Notes under the pieces: generated by a model | What the model was told of the DNA's origin: nothing | What the model saw: the letters and a program-made list of their open reading frames with translations, nothing else | The model's database searches: none | Position numbers and translations under genes: made by a program | Origin: Pseudomonas aylmerensis | GTDB taxonomy: Bacteria > Pseudomonadota > Gammaproteobacteria > Pseudomonadales > Pseudomonadaceae | Direction: 5' to 3' | Length of the DNA stretch: 64,000 nucleotides | Assembly (NCBI RefSeq): GCF_001702265.1 | Contig: NZ_MAUE01000005.1 | Span: forward strand, 186,001 to 250,000 | In this document: positions 58,361 through 64,000 of the stretch, piece by piece | Position numbering within the stretch: position 1 is the first letter of the stretch | Layout of the letters: every line of letters begins with the position of its first letter

Positions 58361-58381
58361 TTGTTAAATGGTTTGTTTCAA

Positions 58382-58404
58382 ATCGAGGCTGTAATGGCCT
58401 CGAT
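58382..58404 (+). other. Hairpin upstream of hisG
   Basis: ATCGAGGC / GCCTCGAT, an 8-bp stem with a 7-nt loop, lies 60 bp before the hisG start. No T run follows. It could form in the hisG leader. Confidence 0.45.
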
Positions 58405-58464
58405 CTGTGTCTGGCGCCGTTTGTGACCGGACCGCAATAGCCTGATGAAGGACTGACGTTTCCC

Positions 58465-59100
58465 ATGTTGACCATCGCACTGTCCAAGGGCCGCATCCTT
58501 GACGACACTTTGCCGCTTCTGGCTGAAGCGGGCATCGTGCCGACCGAGAATCCGGACAAGAGCCGCAAGCTGATCATCCCCACGACCCAGGACGACGTGC
58601 GCCTGTTGATCGTTCGGGCTACCGACGTGCCGACCTACGTTGAACATGGCGCGGCCGACCTGGGTGTCGCCGGCAAAGACGTGCTGATGGAATACGGTGG
58701 CCAGGGCCTGTACGAGCCGCTGGACCTGCGCATTGCGCTGTGCAAACTGATGACGGCCGGCCGTGTCGGTGACGTCGAGCCCAAGGGTCGCCTGCGAGTG
58801 GCCACCAAGTTCGTCAACGTCGCCAAGCGTTACTACGCCGAGCAAGGCCGCCAGGTCGATATCATCAAGCTCTACGGCTCGATGGAGCTGGCGCCGCTGA
58901 TTGGCCTCGCCGACAAGATCATCGACGTGGTCGACACCGGCAACACCCTGCGCGCCAACGGTTTGGAGCCGCAGGATTTCATTGCCGACATCAGCTCTCG
59001 CCTGATCGTCAACAAAGCCTCCATGAAAATGCAGCACGCCCGTATCCAGGCGTTGATCGACACCCTGCGCAAGGCAGTGGAGTCTCGACACCGCGGTTGA
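58465..59100 (+). CDS. hisG: ATP phosphoribosyltransferase, short form
   Basis: A 211-residue catalytic subunit for the first step of histidine synthesis. It starts [23 protein letters not shown] and has the PRPP-binding segment [16 protein letters not shown]. The length is that of the short HisGS class, which lacks the regulatory C-terminal domain and needs HisZ. No hisZ is in the window. It heads hisG-hisD-hisC. Confidence 0.96.
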   Translation: MLTIALSKGRILDDTLPLLAEAGIVPTENPDKSRKLIIPTTQDDVRLLIVRATDVPTYVEHGAADLGVAGKDVLMEYGGQGLYEPLDLRIALCKLMTAGRVGDVEPKGRLRVATKFVNVAKRYYAEQGRQVDIIKLYGSMELAPLIGLADKIIDVVDTGNTLRANGLEPQDFIADISSRLIVNKASMKMQHARIQALIDTLRKAVESRHRG

Positions 59101-59154
59101 CTCACCCGCGTAGCCGGAAGGCTGCGCCCGTCTATCCGCCTCATAGCCAGAATT

Positions 59155-59204
59155 CTCAGGTGCCCAAGCGGAAACGACTGCTAGTTTAGGGCGCCTGAGT
59201 TTTT
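59155..59204 (+). terminator. Terminator-like hairpin between hisG and hisD
   Basis: CTCAGGTGCCC (59155-59165) pairs with GGGCGCCTGAG (59189-59199) with one wobble. Five T residues (59200-59204) follow, and the loop is 23 nt. It ends 24 bp before the hisD start, so it could attenuate or separate expression within the his cluster. Confidence 0.65.
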
Positions 59205-59228
59205 GCCAATTCTATTGAGGCCCTCGCT

Positions 59229-60554
59229 ATGACCACGTCCACTGCAATTGCCCGACTCAACGCTGCCGACCCGGATTTCGCCCATCATCTGGATCATCTG
59301 CTGAGCTGGGAAAGCGTGTCCGACGATTCGGTCAACCAGCGGGTGCTCGACATCATCAAGGCCGTGCGCGAGCGCGGTGACGCGGCGTTGGTGGACTTCA
59401 CCCGCCAGTTCGACGGCTTGGACGTGAAGTCCATGGCCGACCTGATCCTGCCGCGCGAACGCCTCGAGCTGGCCCTGACGCGCATCACTGCGCCGCAGCG
59501 CGAAGCCCTGGAAGTGGCCGCAGCGCGGGTGCGCAGCTACCACGAAAAACAGAAGCAGGATTCCTGGAGCTACACCGAAGCCGACGGTACCGTGCTGGGC
59601 CAGAAGGTCACGCCACTGGACCGTGCCGGCCTGTACGTGCCGGGCGGCAAGGCGTCGTACCCGTCGTCGGTGCTGATGAACGCGATCCCGGCCAAAGTGG
59701 CGGGCGTGACCGAAGTGGTCATGGTGGTACCGACCCCGCGCGGCGAAATCAACGAGCTGGTGCTGGCTGCGGCCTGCATCGCCGGGGTCGACCGCGTCTT
59801 CACCATCGGCGGCGCACAGGCTGTTGCCGCGCTGGCCTACGGCACCGAGAGCGTGCCGAAAGTCGACAAAGTGGTCGGTCCGGGCAACATCTACGTCGCC
59901 ACTGCCAAGCGCCACGTGTTTGGCCAGGTCGGTATCGACATGATTGCTGGCCCGTCGGAAATCCTCGTGGTGTGTGATGGCCAGACCGATCCGGACTGGA
60001 TTGCCATGGACCTGTTCTCCCAGGCCGAGCACGACGAAGACGCCCAGGCGATCCTGGTCAGCCCCGACGCCGAATTCCTCGACAAGGTGGCCGCCAGCAT
60101 CAATAAATTGCTGCCGACCATGGAGCGCGCCGAGATCATCGAGAAGTCGATCAATGGTCGTGGCGCGCTGATCCTGGTGCGTGACATGGAACAGGCTATC
60201 GAAGTCGCCAACCGCATTGCGCCGGAGCACCTGGAGCTGTCGGTTGCCGACCCACAAACCTGGCTGCCATCGATTCGTCATGCCGGTGCGATCTTCATGG
60301 GCCGCCACACCAGCGAAGCCCTGGGCGACTACTGCGCGGGCCCCAACCACGTGTTGCCGACCTCGGGCACCGCGCGTTTCTCGTCGCCGCTTGGGGTGTA
60401 TGACTTCCAGAAGCGTTCGTCGATCATCTTCTGCTCGCCACAAGGCGCTTCCGAGCTGGGCAAGACCGCGTCGGTGCTGGCCCGTGGTGAATCCCTCAGC
60501 GCGCATGCTCGCAGCGCCGAATATCGCATCCTTGAAGACAAGCAGGGGAACTGA
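59229..60554 (+). CDS. hisD: Histidinol dehydrogenase
   Basis: A 441-residue Zn-dependent NAD enzyme that oxidises histidinol to histidine in two steps. Signatures are [67 protein letters not shown] (Zn and catalytic Glu/His region) and [14 protein letters not shown]. Length typical. hisC starts three bases after its stop. Confidence 0.97.
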   Translation: MTTSTAIARLNAADPDFAHHLDHLLSWESVSDDSVNQRVLDIIKAVRERGDAALVDFTRQFDGLDVKSMADLILPRERLELALTRITAPQREALEVAAARVRSYHEKQKQDSWSYTEADGTVLGQKVTPLDRAGLYVPGGKASYPSSVLMNAIPAKVAGVTEVVMVVPTPRGEINELVLAAACIAGVDRVFTIGGAQAVAALAYGTESVPKVDKVVGPGNIYVATAKRHVFGQVGIDMIAGPSEILVVCDGQTDPDWIAMDLFSQAEHDEDAQAILVSPDAEFLDKVAASINKLLPTMERAEIIEKSINGRGALILVRDMEQAIEVANRIAPEHLELSVADPQTWLPSIRHAGAIFMGRHTSEALGDYCAGPNHVLPTSGTARFSSPLGVYDFQKRSSIIFCSPQGASELGKTASVLARGESLSAHARSAEYRILEDKQGN

Positions 60555-60557
60555 GAC

Positions 60558-61610
60558 ATGAGCAAATTCTGGAGCCCCTTCGTCAAGGACCTGGTGCCTT
60601 ACGTGCCTGGCGAACAGCCCAAGCTGACCAAGCTGGTCAAGCTCAACACCAACGAAAACCCCTACGGCCCGTCGCCCAAGGCGCTCGCCGCGATGCAAGC
60701 CGAGTTGAACGACAACCTGCGCCTGTACCCGGACCCCAACAGCGACCTGCTCAAGCAGGCGGTAGCCAAGTATTACGGGATCGACGCCGGCAAGGTGTTC
60801 CTTGGCAACGGTTCCGATGAAGTCCTGGCGCACATCTTCCATGGCCTGTTCCAGCACGATCTGCCGCTGCTGTTCCCGGATATCAGCTACAGCTTCTATC
60901 CGGTCTACTGCGGCCTTTATGGCATCAAGTCCGCCCCGGTGCCGCTGGACGAGCAGTTCCAGATCCGCGTGTCGGACTACGCCAGGCCCAACGGCGGGAT
61001 CATCTTCCCCAACCCGAACGCGCCGACCGGCTGCGTGCTGGCGCTGGACGCGGTGGAGCAGATCCTCAAGGCCAGCCCGGACTCGGTGGTGGTGGTCGAT
61101 GAAGCCTATATCGACTTCGGTGGTGAAACCGCCATCAGCCTGGTGGACCGCTACCCGAACCTGCTGGTGACGCAGACCCTGTCCAAATCGCGCTCACTCG
61201 CCGGTTTGCGCGTGGGTCTGGCCGTGGGCCACCCGGACCTGATCGAAGCGCTGGAGCGGGTCAAGAACAGCTTCAACTCCTATCCGCTGGATCGCCTGGC
61301 GATTGTCGGCGCGGCGGCGGCGTTCGAGGACCGTGAGTACTTCGAGGCGACCTGCCGATTGGTTGTCGATAGCCGTAACAAGCTGGTCGCTCAATTGGAG
61401 GAGAAGGGTTTTGAGGTGTTGCCGTCGGCAGCCAACTTCATCTTTGCGCGTCACCCACGGCACGACGCGGCGGGTCTTGCCGCCAAGGTGCGTGAGCAGG
61501 GCGTGATCGTGCGGCACTTCAAGCAGGAGCGGATTGCCCAGTTCCTGCGGATCAGCATCGGTACGCCGGAGCAGAACCAGGCGCTGATTGATGCGTTGGG
61601 CGAGCTCTAA
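60558..61610 (+). CDS. hisC: Histidinol-phosphate aminotransferase
   Basis: A 350-residue class I/II PLP aminotransferase. It starts [39 protein letters not shown] marks the HisC family, and the PLP Lys is at residue 210 in [24 protein letters not shown] and [11 protein letters not shown] (near the C-terminus) are also present. It converts imidazole-acetol phosphate to histidinol phosphate with glutamate. Last gene of hisGDC here. Confidence 0.96.
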   Translation: MSKFWSPFVKDLVPYVPGEQPKLTKLVKLNTNENPYGPSPKALAAMQAELNDNLRLYPDPNSDLLKQAVAKYYGIDAGKVFLGNGSDEVLAHIFHGLFQHDLPLLFPDISYSFYPVYCGLYGIKSAPVPLDEQFQIRVSDYARPNGGIIFPNPNAPTGCVLALDAVEQILKASPDSVVVVDEAYIDFGGETAISLVDRYPNLLVTQTLSKSRSLAGLRVGLAVGHPDLIEALERVKNSFNSYPLDRLAIVGAAAAFEDREYFEATCRLVVDSRNKLVAQLEEKGFEVLPSAANFIFARHPRHDAAGLAAKVREQGVIVRHFKQERIAQFLRISIGTPEQNQALIDALGEL

Positions 61611-61633
61611 GCCACACTGAGGCTTAAAAAAAT

Positions 61634-61720
61634 GTGGGAGCGGGCTTGCTCGCGAAGGCGTTGTATCAGTCACATAGCTGTCGACTGACACTGCGCTTTC
61701 GCGAGCAAGCCCGCTCCCAC
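61634..61720. repeat. REPIN
   Basis: A nearly perfect inverted REP pair (GTGGGAGCGGGCTTGCTCGCGA ending TCGCGAGCAAGCCCGCTCCCAC) lies in the convergent gap between hisC and uraA. It is the most symmetric single copy in the window. Confidence 0.92.
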
Positions 61721-61740
61721 ATTTGGTTTTGCGGTGTTAG

Positions 61741-63021
61741 TTAGATCAACGGCTCATCAGATTTTTTGTTCTTCCAGCCATCGTTGCCCGGCAGCAGCAG
61801 GTTCAAGCCAATCGCTACCACCGCACACAGGGCGATGCCCTTGAGGCCGAAATCATCCGGGCCGGTGCCGGTACCGACCAACACCCCGCCAATCCCGAAC
61901 ACCAGGGTCACCGACACAATCACCAGATTGCGCGCCTCACCCAGGTCGATCTTGTGGCGGATCAAGGTGTTCATCCCCACCGCGGCGATCGAGCCGAACA
62001 GCAGGCACAGGATCCCGCCCATCACCGGCACCGGGATGCTTTGCAGCAGTGCGCCGAACTTGCCGATAAACGCCAGGCTGATGGCAAAGACCGCCGCCCA
62101 GGTCATGATTTTCGGGTTGTAGTTCTTGGTCAGCATCACCGCGCCGGTCACTTCGGCGTACGTGGTGTTCGGCGGACCGCCAAACAGGCCGGCGGCCGTG
62201 GTGGCAATCCCGTCACCCAGCAGGGTGCGGTGCAGGCCGGGCTTCTTCAGGTAGTCGCGACCGGTCACGCTGCCCACTGCAATCACACCGCCGATATGTT
62301 CGATCGCCGGGGCCAGGGCCACCGGTACTATGAACAGGATCGCCTGCCAGTTGAACTCCGGCGCGGTGAAGTGGGGCAGGGCAAACCAAGGGGCGGCAGC
62401 GATTTTTGCCGTGTCGACCACGCCAAAGTAGAACGACATGGCAAACCCCACCAGCACGCCGGAGATGATCGGCACCAGGCGGAAAATGCCTTTGCCGAAC
62501 ACCGCCACGATCAAGGTGGTCAGCAGCGCTGGCATCGAGATCATCATCGCCGTCTGGTAATGGATCAGCTCGGCGCCGTCACCGGCCTTGCCCATCGCCA
62601 TGTTGGCGGCGATCGGCGCCATGGCCAGGCCGATGGAGATGATCACCGGCCCGATCACCACGGGCGGCAGCAGCCGGTCGATGAAACCGGTGCCCTTGAT
62701 CTTCACGGCGAGGCCGAGGAAGGTATAAACGAAACCGGCCGCCATCACCCCGCCCATGGTCGCCGCGAGGCCGAACTGGCCCTTGGCGAGAATGATCGGC
62801 GTGATAAACGCGAAGCTCGATGCCAGGAATACCGGCACCTGACGCCCTGTGACCACCTGGAACAGCAACGTGCCCAGACCAGCGGTAAACAGTGCGACGT
62901 TTGGATCAAGACCTGTGATCAGCGGCATCAACACCAGCGCGCCAAATGCTACGAAGAGCATCTGTGCGCCGGACAGGATCTGGCGCCAAAGCGGGTCGTT
63001 GAATTCATCCTGCATGCTCAC
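61741..63021 (-). CDS. uraA: Uracil permease (uracil:H+ symporter)
   Basis: A 426-residue nucleobase:cation symporter-2 (NAT) family protein with about 14 membrane segments. It begins [21 protein letters not shown]. The NAT signature region is [20 protein letters not shown] (substrate Glu) followed by [21 protein letters not shown]. Its start overlaps the upp stop by four bases, so import and salvage of uracil are cotranscribed. Confidence 0.95.
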   Translation of the reverse strand: MSMQDEFNDPLWRQILSGAQMLFVAFGALVLMPLITGLDPNVALFTAGLGTLLFQVVTGRQVPVFLASSFAFITPIILAKGQFGLAATMGGVMAAGFVYTFLGLAVKIKGTGFIDRLLPPVVIGPVIISIGLAMAPIAANMAMGKAGDGAELIHYQTAMMISMPALLTTLIVAVFGKGIFRLVPIISGVLVGFAMSFYFGVVDTAKIAAAPWFALPHFTAPEFNWQAILFIVPVALAPAIEHIGGVIAVGSVTGRDYLKKPGLHRTLLGDGIATTAAGLFGGPPNTTYAEVTGAVMLTKNYNPKIMTWAAVFAISLAFIGKFGALLQSIPVPVMGGILCLLFGSIAAVGMNTLIRHKIDLGEARNLVIVSVTLVFGIGGVLVGTGTGPDDFGLKGIALCAVVAIGLNLLLPGNDGWKNKKSDEPLI

Positions 63022-63656
63022 GCGTCCTTCTGCTTGGTGCCGAAGATCTTGTCACCGGCATCGCCCAGGCCTGGGATGATGTAGCCGTGCTCGTTCAGGC
63101 GCTCATCGATGGAGGCGGTGTAGATCTGCACGTCCGGGTGCGCTTTCTCGACGGCAGCGATGCCTTCGGGAGCGGCCACCAGCACCATGGCGCGGATGTC
63201 CTTGCAACCGGCCTTTTTCAGCAAGTCGATGGTGGCAACCATGGAGCTGCCAGTGGCGAGCATCGGGTCGATGATCATGGCCAGGCGTTCGTTGATTTCC
63301 GGAACGAGTTTTTCCAGGTACGTGTGGGCCTGCAAGGTTTCTTCGTTGCGGGCCACGCCGACGGCGCTGACCTTGGCGCCCGGGATCAGGCTGAGCACGC
63401 CTTCGAGCATGCCGATACCGGCGCGCAGGATCGGCACCACGGTAATTTTCTTACCGGCGATTTTCTCCACCTGGACGGGACCGGCCCAACCGGGGATCTC
63501 GTAGCTTTCCAGGGGCAAATCCTTGGTGGCTTCGTAAGTGAGCAGCGCTCCGACTTCCTGAGCAAGCTCACGGAAATTCTTCGTGCTAATGTCGGCACGG
63601 CGCATAAGGCCGAGTTTGTGTCGGATCAGCGGGTGGCGGATCTCGCGAGTGGGCAT
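63018..63656 (-). CDS. upp: Uracil phosphoribosyltransferase
   Basis: A 212-residue enzyme making UMP from uracil and PRPP. The PRPP loop is [20 protein letters not shown], uracil binding is in the C-terminal [16 protein letters not shown], and [11 protein letters not shown] is also typical. The ATG at 63656 begins [19 protein letters not shown], the family N-terminus. Divergent from the hypoxanthine phosphoribosyltransferase gene. Confidence 0.97.
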   Translation of the reverse strand: MPTREIRHPLIRHKLGLMRRADISTKNFRELAQEVGALLTYEATKDLPLESYEIPGWAGPVQVEKIAGKKITVVPILRAGIGMLEGVLSLIPGAKVSAVGVARNEETLQAHTYLEKLVPEINERLAMIIDPMLATGSSMVATIDLLKKAGCKDIRAMVLVAAPEGIAAVEKAHPDVQIYTASIDERLNEHGYIIPGLGDAGDKIFGTKQKDA

Positions 63657-63691
63657 GGGAAAGGCTCCGGCGGCGGGCAAAAAAACCGGCC

Positions 63692-63703
63692 TAGATTAAT
63701 CTA
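63692..63703. promoter_or_regulatory. Perfect 12-bp palindrome upstream of upp
   Basis: TAGATTAATCTA is fully self-complementary and lies 36 bp upstream of the upp start codon in the divergent upp/hpt region. It could be an operator or a chance A/T-rich dyad. Confidence 0.35.
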
Positions 63704-63820
63704 TCCGAGGGTGTTGTCCTATAGACATCAAGTACGTTAGTCCATAAAGGCTTGAACGTTGCGCCTCACATGCGTACCTTTGCCCGCTTTTCTTGCCACA
63801 GCACCCCCTTGGAGAGCGCC

Positions 63821-64000
63821 ATGTCCGCTGATCTCGAGCATATCCGTCAAATCATGCGCGAGGCTGACTGCCTGTACACCGAAGCGCAAGTCGAAGAAGC
63901 GATCGCCAAGGTCGGCGCACACATCACTCGCGAGATGGCCGACACCAACCCGGTGGTCTTCTGCGTGATGAACGGCGGGCTGATCTTCGCCGGCAAACTG
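63821..64000 (+). CDS. Hypoxanthine-guanine phosphoribosyltransferase, N-terminal part
   Basis: The first 60 codons, open to the window end. The peptide begins MSADLEHIRQIMREADCLYT and contains the conserved strand-loop NPVVFCVMNGGLIFAGKL, where the MNGG segment binds PRPP/Mg in purine phosphoribosyltransferases. Family members salvage hypoxanthine and guanine. The ribosome-binding site is TTGGAGAG. Divergent from upp-uraA, so a purine and a pyrimidine salvage gene share one control region. Confidence 0.88.
   Translation, partial: MSADLEHIRQIMREADCLYTEAQVEEAIAKVGAHITREMADTNPVVFCVMNGGLIFAGKL

Noticed and set aside
59181..60857. 558-codon antisense frame over hisD
   Set aside because: The sense frame is unmistakable histidinol dehydrogenase. 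The antisense product shows only codon-mirror composition.

Overview
The window looks like a chromosomal segment of a fluorescent Pseudomonas (P. fluorescens group). Protein sequences and gene order are typical of that genus: rplM-rpsI-petABC-sspAB, gatCAB facing mreBCD-maf-rng-yhdP-nitrilase-tldD-darP-pmbA, fagA-fumC-orfX-sodA, ptsO-rapZ-ptsN-hpf-rpoN-lptBAC-kdsCD, and mlaFEDCB-ibaG-murA-hisGDC. GC content is high. The intergenic spaces are littered with GTGGGAGC...GCTCCCAC palindrome pairs, the REP/REPIN elements known from this group. No tRNA, rRNA, CRISPR array, prophage or transposase gene was found.

Layout. 1-7.5 kb: end of an ABC transporter gene, a first REPIN array, zapG, an alpha/beta hydrolase, trpS, zapE, a second REPIN array, a GlxA-type AraC regulator and a divergent acyl-CoA dehydrogenase. 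7.5-13.8 kb: a Tas-like reductase, ribosomal proteins L13/S9, the cytochrome bc1 operon and sspAB. 13.8-22.8 kb: an accessory sugar-acid block (FCD-family regulator, 5-keto-4-deoxyglucarate dehydratase, ketoglutarate semialdehyde dehydrogenase, glucarate-type MFS carrier, galactarate dehydratase, AEC carrier). A phospholipase C-like gene lies inside this block, on the other strand. 22.8-25.5 kb: a third REPIN array and a small operon (short RlpA-like lipoprotein, Na/Ca exchanger, carboxymuconolactone-decarboxylase-like protein). 25.5-42.2 kb: gatCAB, then cell shape, RNA processing and TldD/PmbA protease genes. 42.2-46.1 kb: an iron-responsive fagA-fumC-orfX-sodA set plus a ZIP transporter. 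46.2-53.3 kb: nitrogen PTS, sigma-54 and LPS synthesis/transport. 53.5-61.6 kb: Mla lipid transport, murA and histidine synthesis. 61.7-64 kb: uracil salvage (upp-uraA) and the start of a divergent hypoxanthine phosphoribosyltransferase gene.

How the genes work together. The sugar-acid enzymes form a complete route for galactarate: dehydration by GarD, loss of water and CO2 by KdgD, oxidation of the semialdehyde to 2-oxoglutarate, with two candidate carriers. A glucarate dehydratase is not in the window. The regulator gene and kdgD share the decamer ATCGTACAAC in their promoter regions, which suggests one regulon. The rest is envelope, translation and core metabolism.

The most unusual signals are regulatory or structural. 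A near-ideal LexA (SOS) box overlaps the predicted transcription start of the phospholipase C-like gene. Two REPIN tandem arrays carry duplicated 3' ends of the neighbouring coding sequence. mreC appears to start at an ATT codon. Several long perfect dyads sit at promoters or between genes of one operon. All assignments come from reading the sequence; no searches were run.
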